Notes under the pieces: generated by a model
Databases searched by the model: none
What the model was told of the DNA's origin: nothing
What the model saw: only the letters and a program-made list of their open reading frames with translations
In this document: piece after piece, positions 17,281-25,829 of the stretch
Numbering within the stretch: the stretch's first letter is position 1
Layout of the letters: every line of letters begins with the position of its first letter
Origin: RCC90-49c sp051016155
GTDB lineage: Bacteria; Bacteroidota; Bacteroidia; Cytophagales; Amoebophilaceae
Assembly: GCA_051016155.1 (NCBI GenBank)
Contig: CP136537.1
Coordinates: forward strand, 1-64,000
Length of the DNA stretch: 64,000 bases
Direction of reading: 5' to 3'
Position numbers and translations under genes: made by a program

Positions 17281-17502
17281 CTATTCGGGATCCCAGAAGT
17301 TCAGGACGATACTCATTGTATGACCAGAGTTTCCCGTCACAAACTGCTCAATGCCCTCACGCATACCTGCATATATGGTAGCAATGAACTTTGCTTTGGT
17401 AAAGACTTGGCCATCTTTCTCTTTGCCTGCACCAGCAAAAATGGCGGTGGAGATGGCGGGCAAAACAACCTTATCTCTTCCCTCTGGAAAAGCTGACGCT
17501 GC
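17281..17502 (-). pseudogene. Gene fragment, possibly macro-domain-like C-terminus
   Basis: The minus strand keeps a 73-codon frame without an ATG near its head: AASAFPEGRDKVVLPAIS, then TAIFAGAGKEKDGQVFTKAK, ending VLNFWDPE. The segment VVLPAISTAIFAG resembles the conserved V-x-x-PAISTGIYG motif of macro domains (ADP-ribose binding). An in-frame TAA precedes it and no start is seen, so it is best read as the tail of a broken gene. The identification is by motif only. The rest of the 17229-17687 gap holds a hairpin at 17601-17631. Confidence 0.35.
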
Positions 17503-17600
17503 TTAGCCCTAGGTGGGGCTTTTCGCCAAAGGATTTTTTGCAAGAAACGGCAAGCTTGGATCAAGAATGTGGCAATTTTTTTGCTCAGAAATATAAAACA

Positions 17601-17631
17601 ATAGCCATATTTTATCCGTAAAATAGGCTAT
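17601..17631. other. Strong hairpin upstream of prmC
   Basis: ATAGCC-A-TATTTTA-TCCG-TAAAATA-GGCTAT forms a 13-bp stem with a single bulged A and a four-base loop, 56 bases before the prmC start codon. No T-run follows directly. It could be an attenuator, an operator or part of a dispersed repeat. Confidence 0.5.
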
Positions 17632-17687
17632 ATCGCTTTAAAAAGCAGCATTATTTGAGTTCTTAAAGGGCAACTAAACAGGCTGAC

Positions 17688-18548
17688 ATGGAAAACAGGG
17701 TATCGAGCCAAGCACTCTATAGACAAGTTTACGAAACCCTGCTGCCCACTTTCCAAGACGCACGAGAATGCCAAGCTATCACCAAGCGGCTACTAGCTCA
17801 CTATTTCCAATGCGATGCCATGGCCTTGGTGATGGGAGCAATCGTAGCTATTCCTCTCCCCAAATCGCAGCTACTGGCTGCCGCCTTGCAGCGCCTCAAG
17901 CAGCATGAGCCCATTCAGTATGTCTTAGGAGAAGCCCCTTTCCTGGGCAGAAACTTTCAGGTAAGCCCAGCGGTGTTGATTCCGCGGCCAGAGACCGAAG
18001 AAATGGTCCAATGCATCCTTCAAGAAAATTCACAAGTTGGGCTGCAAGTGTTGGATATAGGCACAGGCAGTGGCTGCATTGCCATCACGTTGCAACAGGA
18101 ACTGCAGCAGGCCACTGTTCATGCGTTAGATATTGACCCAGAGGCTTTGAACGTTGCCCAGGCCAATGCCCAAAAGCTAGGGGCTTCTCTACGATGGCTT
18201 CAAGCAGATATCCTACAAGACGCACTGCCTGACCGACAATGGGATATTATCGTGAGCAACCCTCCTTATGTACGTAGGGCAGAGCAAAGCCGCATGCAGC
18301 GCTGTGTGTTAGATTACGAGCCTGAGAGAGCCTTGTTTGTGCCTGACGAGCAACCACTGCTTTTTTATGAACGAATCGCTGCCTTAGCGCCCCAGCACCT
18401 GGTGCCAGGCGGTAGGCTCTACCTAGAGATCAATGAAGCCTTTGGAACAGCCATCGCCCATTTGTTGACGGAAGCTGGCTTCCAAGCAGTACGCACCTGG
18501 CAGGACTTGCACGGTCGAGGCCGATGGGTCAGTGGTCAACTGCAGTGA
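17688..18548 (+). CDS. prmC: Release factor glutamine methyltransferase PrmC
   Basis: PrmC methylates the glutamine of the GGQ motif of release factors RF1 and RF2. The 286-residue protein has the N-terminal helical domain ending at QYVLGEAPFLGRNFQV, the substrate loop VLIPRPETEEMV, the SAM motif VLDIGTGSGCIAI and the catalytic NPPY at residues 191-194. Length and start are typical. prfA is not adjacent. A family-A repeat begins at its stop codon. Confidence 0.94.
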   Translation: MENRVSSQALYRQVYETLLPTFQDARECQAITKRLLAHYFQCDAMALVMGAIVAIPLPKSQLLAAALQRLKQHEPIQYVLGEAPFLGRNFQVSPAVLIPRPETEEMVQCILQENSQVGLQVLDIGTGSGCIAITLQQELQQATVHALDIDPEALNVAQANAQKLGASLRWLQADILQDALPDRQWDIIVSNPPYVRRAEQSRMQRCVLDYEPERALFVPDEQPLLFYERIAALAPQHLVPGGRLYLEINEAFGTAIAHLLTEAGFQAVRTWQDLHGRGRWVSGQLQ

Positions 18549-18600
18549 GGCCATTGCATGATTGAGCGATTTTGTGATTGAGTGATTTAAAAACTACTTC
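18546..18600 (+). repeat. Dispersed post-stop repeat (family A), copy after prmC
   Basis: TGAGGCCATTGCATGATTGA and then GCGATTTTGTGATTGAGTGA start at the prmC stop codon. The following 18601-18803 holds no gene. It has AAAGTGCATTTTGCAACGGTCTCGC and AAAGTACACTTTTTCGGAG, related to words at 21530-21580. Confidence 0.6.
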
Positions 18601-18803
18601 TAGAGTTAGTAAGGTCTATTTTAGAGCGCTAATAGAACATAAAGTGCATTTTGCAACGGTCTCGCTTGATAAAGTACACTTTTTCGGAGTTTTAGTAGAC
18701 CATAGGACCTATCTTGCAACAAGCTCGTAGTAGGTGATATCGATTGTTGAATCATTCTCTGCTGCTCATGCACAGGGAACCACCACAGAGCATTGATAGC
18801 TAT

Positions 18804-20204
18804 CTACAAGTGAATCACTTCTCCGTAAGCATCTGCTGTCGCTTCCATAATGGCTTCAGAAAGGGTAGGATGTGGGTGCACTGCTTTCATAATCTCATAG
18901 GCAGTCGTTTCTAGTTTTCTAGCAGCTACTACCTCTGCAATCAACTCGGTGACATTAGTGCCAATCATATGTGCCCCTAGCCACCCACCGTATTGCGCGT
19001 CAAAAATTACTTTAACAAAACCCTCCTTGGCACCAGCTGCGTTGGCTTTGCCTGAGGCAGCAAAAGGGAACTTGCCTACTTTGATCTCATAGCCAGCTGC
19101 TCGGGCAGCCTCTTCTGTATAGCCTACAGAAGCCACCTCAGGCTGACTGTAAGTGCAGGCAGGAAGATTGTGATAGTCCAATGGCTCAGGACGTAGGCCT
19201 GCTATTTTTTCTACACAAACGATGCCTTCAGCAGAAGCCACGTGGGCCAAGGCAGGGCCTTTCACTACGTCGCCAATGGCATAGACACCAGGCACGTTCG
19301 TGCCATAAAAGTCATCGACCACTATCCTACCTTGTTCAGTAGCCACCCCTACCCTTTCCAGTCCGATGCCCTCTAAGTTGGCTACCACACCCACTGCAGA
19401 CAAAACCACGTCACAGGCAAGGCTTTGCTCTCCTGCAGCAGTTGTAAGCTGTACCTGACACTGCGCTTCTTGGGTATTGACGCTGGTTACCTCTGTGCTG
19501 GTGTGTATCTGAATGCCTTTTTGGGTCAGTATCTTGGCTAGCTCCTTAGATACTTCTTCATCTTCAAGCGGTAGCAAGCGGGGCATGTACTCTACCAGCG
19601 TCACCTCAGTGCCAATAGCATTGTAGAAATAAGCAAACTCTATGCCAATCGCCCCCCCCCCTACAATCACCATAGAGGAAGGCTGCTGGTCCAGTACCAT
19701 GGCTTCTCTGTAGCCAATCACTTTTTGGTGATCAATGGGGAGCTGTGGGAGCATTCGGCTCCTGCCGCCTGTAGCCACAATAATGTGGGAAGCATGGTAA
19801 GTAGCCGACTTTCCTTCAGGCGCCTCTACAATGACAGTTCCTGCCTCCCCCAGCTGTCCAGTCCCCCAGATCGTATCGATCTTGTGCTTCTTGAAAAGAA
19901 ACTGGATGCCCTTGCTCATGTCGCTTGCCACCTTGCGGCTGCGCTGGACCATGGCTTTGAAATCGGTTTGGGCCGCTTGCACCTGGATGCCGTAGGCAGC
20001 TGCGTTTTGGATATACTCAAATACTTGGGCACTTTTAAGTAGCGCCTTGGTAGGAATACAGCCCCAATTGAGGCACACGCCTCCTAAGGCTTCTTTTTCT
20101 ACTACGGCTACTTTCATGCCGAGCTGTGCGGCCCTAATGGCAGCTACATAGCCGCCAGGACCGCTCCCTAGTACTGTAAGGTCATATTGTGTTGTCATCA
20201 TCAA
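18804..20204 (-). CDS. lpdA: Dihydrolipoyl dehydrogenase
   Basis: This flavoprotein is the E3 subunit of 2-oxo acid dehydrogenases and the glycine cleavage system; it reoxidises dihydrolipoamide with NAD+. The FAD motif VLGSGPGGYVAA lies at residues ~11-22. The redox pair is Cys44/Cys49 in GGVCLNWGCIPTK. The NAD motif is VIVGGGAIGIEFAYFY, and the C-terminal HPHPTLSEAIMEA holds the catalytic His and Glu. The start could be M1 or M3. A run of ten Gs codes for the VGGGAI segment. No E1 or E2 gene is adjacent. Confidence 0.95.
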   Translation of the reverse strand: MMMTTQYDLTVLGSGPGGYVAAIRAAQLGMKVAVVEKEALGGVCLNWGCIPTKALLKSAQVFEYIQNAAAYGIQVQAAQTDFKAMVQRSRKVASDMSKGIQFLFKKHKIDTIWGTGQLGEAGTVIVEAPEGKSATYHASHIIVATGGRSRMLPQLPIDHQKVIGYREAMVLDQQPSSMVIVGGGAIGIEFAYFYNAIGTEVTLVEYMPRLLPLEDEEVSKELAKILTQKGIQIHTSTEVTSVNTQEAQCQVQLTTAAGEQSLACDVVLSAVGVVANLEGIGLERVGVATEQGRIVVDDFYGTNVPGVYAIGDVVKGPALAHVASAEGIVCVEKIAGLRPEPLDYHNLPACTYSQPEVASVGYTEEAARAAGYEIKVGKFPFAASGKANAAGAKEGFVKVIFDAQYGGWLGAHMIGTNVTELIAEVVAARKLETTAYEIMKAVHPHPTLSEAIMEATADAYGEVIHL

Positions 20205-20274
20205 GGAGGTTAAGAGATACTATAGCGGCGTTCAATTTCTTTAAGGAGATAAGTTTACTAACTCACTCGCCTTG

Positions 20275-20420
20275 CGTAAGTCCTTTGCAAACATCCGATC
20301 TTGTGATGTTAAGCACATACGAAACAGCCCTGCGAAGTCCACTACGCAGTGCTCCTTCACATGCGTTCAGGATGACAGAGGGTGTGCTCGGAATGACTCT
20401 GCCATTGCGTAAGGGAAGCC
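20275..20420. repeat. Dispersed Bacteroidota-type repeat (copy 3) in the 20205-20626 gap
   Basis: The gap between the divergent lpdA and fabG genes has no gene. It contains, inverted, CTTCCCTTACGCAATGGCAG, GTCATTCCGAGCACACCC, GTCATCCTGAACGCATGTGA and CACTGCGTAGTGG, matching the copy at 16585. TATCTTTG at 20521-20528 resembles a -7 promoter box but lacks a clear -33 TTTG. CAATAAAC-type words fill 20580-20626. Confidence 0.55.
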
Positions 20421-20626
20421 ACTGATTTGAGAGTACAAAGCTAGTTTTTAGAACGCGACAAAAAAACAGGTACGCTAAGGCTTGCGCAGCAACGCACCTA
20501 TATGGGCTGTGATTTTTGGCTATCTTTGATGCTCGTCATAATTCAATGATCAGTTCTTAATGATTATAAAGACATAACACACGCCAAATAATCTAATACA
20601 CAAATAGACTAATAAACAAAGAAGCT

Positions 20627-21373
20627 ATGAAACAACTGCAAGGTAAAGTAGCCCTCATTACAGGTGCTTCCCGCGGCATTGGCCGTGCTATTGCCACTAA
20701 GTTTGCAGCGGAAGGAGCAGATGTGGTAGTGACCCATCTTTCTAGCGATGAGCAAGGTCAGGCATTAGCAGAAGAACTTCAGCAGCTGGGGGGCAAGGTC
20801 CTTGCGTACCGCTCTGATGCAGCAGATTTTGCTGCAGTGACCGCCCTGATTCAGGAAATTGTACACGAGTGGGGCCGACTAGATGTATTGGTCAATAATG
20901 CAGGCATTACCCAAGATAATCTATTGCTACGCATGGACGAGCAGGCCTGGGACGAAGTGCTGCGGGTCAATCTGAAGTCCTGCTTCAATACGATCAAAGC
21001 AGCAACCAAGACCATGATCCAACAGCGCAGTGGTAGTATCATCAATATCTCTTCTGTGGTGGGGCTTAAAGGCAATGCAGGTCAGGCTAACTACGCGGCT
21101 TCTAAGGCAGGCATTATTGGACTGACCAAATCAGTAGCTCTTGAGCTGGGGGCAAGAAACATTCGGGCTAATGCCATTGCACCAGGTTTTATTGACACCG
21201 CCATGACCCAAGGCCTGACAGCAGCTGCCGAGCAAGGTTGGCAAAAAGCTATTCCACTGCAGCGCGTAGGGCGACCTGAGGACGTGGCCAACTGTGCCTT
21301 GTTTTTGGCTTCAGAGGCTGCTGCATATATCACGGGACAAGTCATTCAGGTGGACGGAGGGCTGCTGACCTAG
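20627..21373 (+). CDS. fabG: 3-oxoacyl-[acyl-carrier-protein] reductase FabG
   Basis: This short-chain dehydrogenase reduces 3-oxoacyl-ACP in fatty acid synthesis. It has the NADPH motif GASRGIGRAIA, the NNAG motif, the catalytic Ser/Tyr/Lys (INISSVVGLKGNAGQANYAASKAG) and the C-terminal SEAAAYITGQVIQVDGG. The 248-residue length is typical. It stands alone, away from other fab genes, with a CAATAAAC-type run just upstream. Confidence 0.93.
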   Translation: MKQLQGKVALITGASRGIGRAIATKFAAEGADVVVTHLSSDEQGQALAEELQQLGGKVLAYRSDAADFAAVTALIQEIVHEWGRLDVLVNNAGITQDNLLLRMDEQAWDEVLRVNLKSCFNTIKAATKTMIQQRSGSIINISSVVGLKGNAGQANYAASKAGIIGLTKSVALELGARNIRANAIAPGFIDTAMTQGLTAAAEQGWQKAIPLQRVGRPEDVANCALFLASEAAAYITGQVIQVDGGLLT

Positions 21374-21695
21374 CAGGAGGATAGCGATTTACTTATTGGT
21401 CTATTTTTTATTGACTTATTTGTTCATTGGACTATTGTTTGTTAGATGATCCTCAACCTGTTGCTAGAATATCGGATATATTTTTCCACGGTCTCACAGC
21501 AGCTTTCAGTAGCTAAAAGGCCAATTTTTAAGTAATAAAGTACATGAAAGCAGTGCGATGGTCTCACCATGCTCATACTAGATGCTGTATGGTCGTCAAA
21601 AAAATAGCGTTTCGAACAAGTAGCGTATAGCGTTTGTCATTTACCTCAACTAAATTAAGTGAAGCATTAAAAAAGATGTAGAGGTAAATAGCGCC
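21374..21695. other. Gene-free gap with low-complexity and dispersed repeats
   Basis: TTACTTATTGGTCTATTTTT and TTGACTTATTTGTTCATTGG at 21389-21437 are CAATAAAC-type words in reverse. AAAGTACATGAAAGCAGTGC and GATGGTCTCACC at 21537-21570 are related to words at 18640-18690. No coding frame or RNA gene is recognised. Confidence 0.5.
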
Positions 21696-22778
21696 ATGAT
21701 TAGTCCCAAGCAGTTTTTCGGAAGTATCATAGTGCTCTTACTACTCAACGGCGCTTGCCAGCCCAAAGACCCAGATGGGTCTATAGATACACAAAGAGCT
21801 GGAAACACTAGCGCCTCCCCTAACTTCGTTCAGGCTGCCTCCAAGGCTATTCCTGCTGTAGTGCATATCAGCGTTGAGCATGCTGATAATCCCCCCTCCT
21901 CTGGGCATGTGATTAGTCCTGCTCCTCGAACATCTGGCCGACGATCAACAGGGTCTGGAGTGATCATTACCTCTGATGGATACATTGTTACTAATCATCA
22001 CGTTACAGCCCATGCAAAACAGATTACAGTATCGCTAGAAGATGGCAACCAATACAATGCCCAGCTGAAGGGTAAAGACCCTCATACAGACCTAGCACTC
22101 CTGAAAATTCAAGCAGAAGGGTTGCCCTATCTTGAATTTGGCAACTCAGACGCGCTCCAGGTGGGTGAGTGGGTGTTGGCAGTAGGTAGTCCCTACAATC
22201 TTCATGGTACAGTGACCAAAGGCATTGTAAGCACTAGAAGGCGCTACTTCAGAGAATCTGCTGAAGCTAACCCTTATATCAAGCCTTTCATTCAACACGA
22301 TGCTGTCACCAGCCCTGGAAGTAGCGGCGGAGCCTTGGTAAATCTTGCAGGCGAGCTGGTGGGCGTTACGACGGCTGCCATACGTGGTTCTATAGGAGAT
22401 TTTACAGGACATTCTTTTGCCGTTCCTGCTTCTGTGGTCCAACAGGTCTTTAAAGACCTTCAACAACACGGCACTGTGCAACGAGGTGTCGTGGGTGTTT
22501 GTATCAAGAACATAACAGAAGAGGAGGCACACAATGCAGGACTTAAAGGGCGGCTTGGCGTACGCATAGACAAGGTATGGCCCAATGGCGCGGCAGCTGA
22601 GGCGAATATGCAAGTAGGAGACATTGTTACAGCCATTGATGGCCACAAAGTCGAGCATGTGCCGCAGTTCCTGGCTCCTATTGTGCTGCGTAAGCCTGGA
22701 GAGCACGTGCTGATCGACCTTTATCGTGGTGGTGTAGAGTATAGAGCCCATGTAACGCTGAAAAGAATGACTGACTAG
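21696..22778 (+). CDS. HtrA/Deg-type serine protease, lipoprotein
   Basis: This is an envelope quality-control protease of the S1C family. The signal ends in LLNGAC, so Cys21 should be lipidated, unlike the soluble or membrane-anchored forms more often seen. The trypsin-like domain has His102 (YIVTNHHVT), Asp132 (DPHTDLALLK) and Ser210 in TSPGSSGGAL, where the usual N before the catalytic Ser is S. One PDZ domain follows (about residues 258-350, RLGVRIDKVWPNGAAAEA). DegP has two PDZ domains, so this is closer to DegS in layout. It is a single gene. Confidence 0.88.
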   Translation: MISPKQFFGSIIVLLLLNGACQPKDPDGSIDTQRAGNTSASPNFVQAASKAIPAVVHISVEHADNPPSSGHVISPAPRTSGRRSTGSGVIITSDGYIVTNHHVTAHAKQITVSLEDGNQYNAQLKGKDPHTDLALLKIQAEGLPYLEFGNSDALQVGEWVLAVGSPYNLHGTVTKGIVSTRRRYFRESAEANPYIKPFIQHDAVTSPGSSGGALVNLAGELVGVTTAAIRGSIGDFTGHSFAVPASVVQQVFKDLQQHGTVQRGVVGVCIKNITEEEAHNAGLKGRLGVRIDKVWPNGAAAEANMQVGDIVTAIDGHKVEHVPQFLAPIVLRKPGEHVLIDLYRGGVEYRAHVTLKRMTD

Positions 22779-22955
22779 CCTACTTTGCGCTCTTGAGAAT
22801 ATGCCACACGGGAGAGAAACAACACAAACCCTCCAAGGAAGCTTCCATATCTGAATAAGCAGCTTAGAACCGATTACGTCATGCAGCAACCCCGGGCTAT
22901 CTTGGGCAGCGCGCCTAGAGAGACGGTCCAAATCGCTTCCATGGCTCTACCTCGC

Positions 22956-23399
22956 TTAAGCAACTTCTCCATGTAAAGACAACTGCAGCATTCTGCTTCC
23001 ATCAGGCTGAGGAGCCACGTGCATATGGGCGTGCTTGGGCGGGATGAGGCCATGCACTTTAGTAGGCCACTCGATGAAGCAATAGCTACCGCTTTCTAGA
23101 TAGGCTAGAAGGTCCATAGCTAAGGCCTCTTCTTCCTGGTGGATACGGTAAAAGTCAAAATGATACACGGTCTCGCCAGCTATAGTGGCATACTCGTGCA
23201 CTAGCGAGAAAGTAGGGCTATTGACATGGCCTAGCACGCCGAGCTGGGCACAAAAGGCTTTGATCAAAGTGGTCTTGCCAGCTCCCACCTCTCCTTCAAA
23301 AAGCCAAATTTTTTGGGGGCCTGCCTGTTGCAACAGTGTTTGGGCAGCGGTCTGTAGAGTAGCTAGTGTGCTATGTATGATGACAGAAGACGGTTTCAT
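22956..23399 (-). CDS. tsaE: tRNA threonylcarbamoyladenosine biosynthesis ATPase TsaE
   Basis: TsaE is the ATPase that supports TsaB/TsaD in making t6A37 on tRNAs. The 147-residue protein has Walker A GEVGAGKTTLIKAF, the SPTFSLVHEY segment, YHFDFYRI and the conserved FIEWPTKVHGLIP. Length and start are typical. It is divergent from fabZ. The 22779-22955 gap between it and the protease has no recognised feature. Confidence 0.93.
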   Translation of the reverse strand: MKPSSVIIHSTLATLQTAAQTLLQQAGPQKIWLFEGEVGAGKTTLIKAFCAQLGVLGHVNSPTFSLVHEYATIAGETVYHFDFYRIHQEEEALAMDLLAYLESGSYCFIEWPTKVHGLIPPKHAHMHVAPQPDGSRMLQLSLHGEVA

Positions 23400-23432
23400 A
23401 AGTAGCGTTATGTAACTATTGACAAATAGATT

Positions 23433-23440
23433 TATCTTTG
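23433..23440 (+). promoter_or_regulatory. Putative -7 box upstream of fabZ
   Basis: TATCTTTG matches the Bacteroidota TAnnTTTG -7 consensus, 70 bases upstream of the fabZ start. A TTG at 23419-23421 is too close for the usual 19-21 base spacing, so only the -7 element is supported. Confidence 0.3.
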
Positions 23441-23510
23441 ATGTGTATTGCTTATCCAGCTATATACCAATGCTGTAGAAGAATAATTAGACGGTTGGAT
23501 CACGCCATCA

Positions 23511-24056
23511 TTGCCGCTATCTTCTTCACTTTCGCTAACCTTACGCTCAATGCATCAAGACCAACGTCCCTCAGATAAAGCAAGTGCGCCTTTATATGAC
23601 CCTAGTGCGCCTGCTGTGTTTGACATTCAGCAAATTACCCGCATACTACCGCATCGCTATCCTTTTCAAATGGTGGATAAAATTATCCATTTAGATGCAC
23701 GCAGCGTCACAGGCATCAAGCAAGTAACGATCAACGAGCCTTTTTTTCAGGGGCATTTTCCAGGTCATCCCATTATGCCGGGCGTACTACAGGTAGAAGC
23801 CCTAGCCCAAACAGGGGGGATATTGGTGCTGAACACTGTTTCTGACCCTGAAAACTATTGGACCTACTTTTTGGCCATTGATGATTGTCGCTTTAGAAAG
23901 AAAGTGGTACCTGGGGATACGCTGGTGCTGCATTGTGAGTTATTGGCTGACATCAAGCGTGGATTTGCCAAGATGAAAGGGCGTGTGTTTGTTAGAGAGC
24001 AGCTGGTTTGTGAAGCCACCATGCTGGCGCAGATTGCTAAGCAGAAGGAAGCATGA
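23511..24056 (+). CDS. fabZ: 3-hydroxyacyl-[acyl-carrier-protein] dehydratase FabZ
   Basis: FabZ dehydrates 3-hydroxyacyl-ACP in fatty acid elongation. The hot-dog domain has HRYPFQMVDKI and GHFPGHPIMPGVLQVEALAQ, with catalytic His82 and Glu96. The 181-residue protein carries about 40 extra N-terminal residues (APLYDPSAPAVFDIQQI just before the domain). These look like the linker that joins LpxC to FabZ in many Bacteroidota, but no LpxC domain is present here. A split or lost LpxC half is an inference. The start could also be M14. A family-A repeat begins a few bases after its stop. Confidence 0.92.
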   Translation: MPLSSSLSLTLRSMHQDQRPSDKASAPLYDPSAPAVFDIQQITRILPHRYPFQMVDKIIHLDARSVTGIKQVTINEPFFQGHFPGHPIMPGVLQVEALAQTGGILVLNTVSDPENYWTYFLAIDDCRFRKKVVPGDTLVLHCELLADIKRGFAKMKGRVFVREQLVCEATMLAQIAKQKEA

Positions 24057-24063
24057 GTCAAGC

Positions 24064-24120
24064 TGAGACCATTGTATTCTTGAGTGATTTCCCGATTGGG
24101 TGATTTTATGATCTAAAGAG
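24064..24120 (+). repeat. Dispersed post-stop repeat (family A), copy after fabZ; gap to 24460
   Basis: GAGACCATTGTATTCTTGAG continues into TGATTTCCCGATTGGGTGAT. It is the clearest copy of the family-A word. The remainder of the 24121-24460 gap shows no gene and no convincing pseudogene; CCTGCGTAAGGTGGGTGACG at 24351 is weakly like the Bacteroidota repeat. Confidence 0.6.
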
Positions 24121-24460
24121 TCTTTCTGGTCCTCAAAGCCGCCTATCTCAAGAGTCTAGAAGCATGGGTAGGACCATTTTTCAATAGGCTTGCTACAGAG
24201 TATTTGGTGAAGTCCATCAATGATAGCGTAGTAATTCTGGCTGATGAAGATGGCTCGCAATAGATATCGGATAGACAGCTATTCACGGAAATAGGGGCCC
24301 ATTTCAACCCTATGAGCTCATTTCTTGGTCGAATCTTTCCAATCTATTCCTGCGTAAGGTGGGTGACGAGAAGCTATACGGGCTGAAAAGTATGCTATTA
24401 TAGTTGTTGTGGAGCCGCTATGTAGTCACCTCAAAAGAGTAGTTACACAATAGAACAAGC

Positions 24461-24667
24461 TCACGCATTCATTCGGGCTTGCATCTTCTGCCTATAAATA
24501 GCTTTGAGGCGCTCTTCTCTACGTTGTATAGAAGGTTTTTTGTAGAAGGTTCTCTTGCGAAGTTGTTTGAGCACGCCCACTTTCTCGAATTTCTTTTTAA
24601 AGCGTTTTAAAGCTCTATCAACGGTTTCACTGTCTTTAACGTGTACAATAATGTTGCCTTCGCTCAT
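24461..24667 (-). CDS. rpsU: 30S ribosomal protein S21
   Basis: The 68-residue basic small-subunit protein starts MSEGNIIVHVKDSETVDRAL and holds the RRFKKK-like helix (KRFKKKFEKVG) and QRREERLKA. S21 acts in translation initiation; in Bacteroidota it has been linked to the hidden anti-Shine-Dalgarno. A well-placed promoter lies at 24705-24735. It is a single gene, divergent from rlmB. Confidence 0.94.
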   Translation of the reverse strand: MSEGNIIVHVKDSETVDRALKRFKKKFEKVGVLKQLRKRTFYKKPSIQRREERLKAIYRQKMQARMNA

Positions 24668-24704
24668 GGTTCTGTTTCTATTTTTTTCTTTCAGTCAGAG
24701 AAGA

Positions 24705-24735
24705 CAAATATAGGTGGGCCGTAACAATGCGCCAA
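24705..24735 (-). promoter_or_regulatory. Bacteroidota-type promoter of rpsU
   Basis: On the minus strand TTGG (24735-24732) and TATATTTG (24712-24705) are 19 bases apart, matching the -33 TTTG/-7 TAnnTTTG arrangement with one mismatch. The expected start of transcription leaves a leader of about 30 bases before the rpsU ATG. Confidence 0.55.
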
Positions 24736-24889
24736 GTTTTTTGATAGATGCCTCTAGTCTGTGGCCCTTTCAAGGGCATAACTGCCCCATGTTGCTAGGT
24801 TGTGTCGCCGCGACATATTGCTTCAGAGTAAAAAATGAGCGCGCTGCAAGCGCGGAATGGATGACCAATGGATACGAGCGTCTACATCG

Positions 24890-24920
24890 TTAGACAGCAG
24901 GTGTTTCAGTGCTATCTTTG
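24890..24920 (+). promoter_or_regulatory. Bacteroidota-type promoter of rlmB
   Basis: TTAG at 24890-24893 and TATCTTTG at 24913-24920 are 19 bases apart. The -7 box is a perfect TAnnTTTG. It implies a short leader of about 17 bases before the TTG start at 24944, consistent with that start. Confidence 0.5.
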
Positions 24921-24943
24921 CCCTTTAACCAGATCGCCATCTC

Positions 24944-25699
24944 TTGAAAAAACCCACTCGACCTTCTGTCCGTCCTGACCTTATCTTTGGCATGCGCGTC
25001 ATTATGGAGACGATCCTAGCAGGCAAGCCTATAGACAAAGTTTTTGTGGACAAGGCTGCTCGGAGTCCGCTGTGCAAAGAGCTGCTGGCGCTGATCAGGC
25101 AGCACCAAATTCCTTGCAGCCATGTGCCCACGGTCAAGCTCAATAAGTTGACCACAAAAAATCATCAAGGAGCTGTGGCCTACCTGGCGCCCATTGCTTG
25201 GGCCTCCTTGAGCCATGTGGTCCAAGCCAGCTACGAACAAGGGAGAACGCCACTGCTGCTGCTCCTAGATGGCATCACCGATGTGAGGAATTTTGGGGCC
25301 ATTGTACGTACGGCTGCGAGCACTGGTGTGGACGCTGTGGTAATTCCTACGCAAGGCAGTGCTTCCGTTAGTGGAGAAGCCATGAAAACCTCCGCAGGGG
25401 CCCTGGCCCACCTCCCCATTTGTCGTGTAGGAAGTCTGCAAGACACCATGCAGTACCTCAAAGACAGTGGTTTACAGATTGTGGCCTGCCACGAACAAGC
25501 TACCCAATCGCTTTATGCTACTGACTTGAACCTACCGCTTGCGCTGCTGCTTGGAGCAGAAGACCGAGGGATTGCTCCCCAACACTTGAGGCTGGCCGAT
25601 CAAAGCGTGTGCATTCCTATGGTAGGCCCTATTGCTTCGCTCAATGTCTCTGTAGCGGCTGCCGTGATCCTCTATGAGCGCATGAGGCAGCAACTATAG
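24944..25699 (+). CDS. rlmB: 23S rRNA (guanosine-2'-O-)-methyltransferase RlmB family (SpoU)
   Basis: This SPOUT-fold enzyme methylates a ribose in 23S rRNA, G2251 in E. coli. The N-terminal substrate-binding domain begins IFGMRVIMETILAGKPIDKVF. The three SpoU motifs are LLDGITDVRNFGAIVRTA, LLLGAEDRGI and IPMVGPIASLNVSVAAAV. The start is TTG at 24944, supported by the promoter at 24890-24920 and by the family's usual lead to FGxxxVxE. 251 residues is normal length. TrmH-type activity cannot be fully excluded. Confidence 0.9.
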   Translation: MKKPTRPSVRPDLIFGMRVIMETILAGKPIDKVFVDKAARSPLCKELLALIRQHQIPCSHVPTVKLNKLTTKNHQGAVAYLAPIAWASLSHVVQASYEQGRTPLLLLLDGITDVRNFGAIVRTAASTGVDAVVIPTQGSASVSGEAMKTSAGALAHLPICRVGSLQDTMQYLKDSGLQIVACHEQATQSLYATDLNLPLALLLGAEDRGIAPQHLRLADQSVCIPMVGPIASLNVSVAAAVILYERMRQQL

Positions 25700-25829
25700 G
25701 TGCCAATTGCCCAATAGTTGTTTTAGGACTGCTTCATGGGCCAACACGCATGCACTAAAAGATTACCTATATTCATGGATAAGCAATTTTCTTAGATAAA
25801 TTTTGCGCAAGCCTATAAAGTATTGACCT

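Noticed and set aside
17212..17496. 94-codon plus-strand ORF overlapping the nuoC end
   Set aside because: It starts inside nuoC in another frame and reads no known motif; the minus strand there gives the macro-like fragment instead.
22146..22931. 261-codon minus-strand ORF inside the HtrA-like gene and beyond
   Set aside because: It overlaps a protease gene with all catalytic motifs; the antisense frame has no recognisable domain.
2767..24940. tRNA genes in the intergenic gaps
   Set aside because: No GGTTCGAATCC-type T-loop with matching acceptor stems was found on either strand in the gaps inspected by eye.
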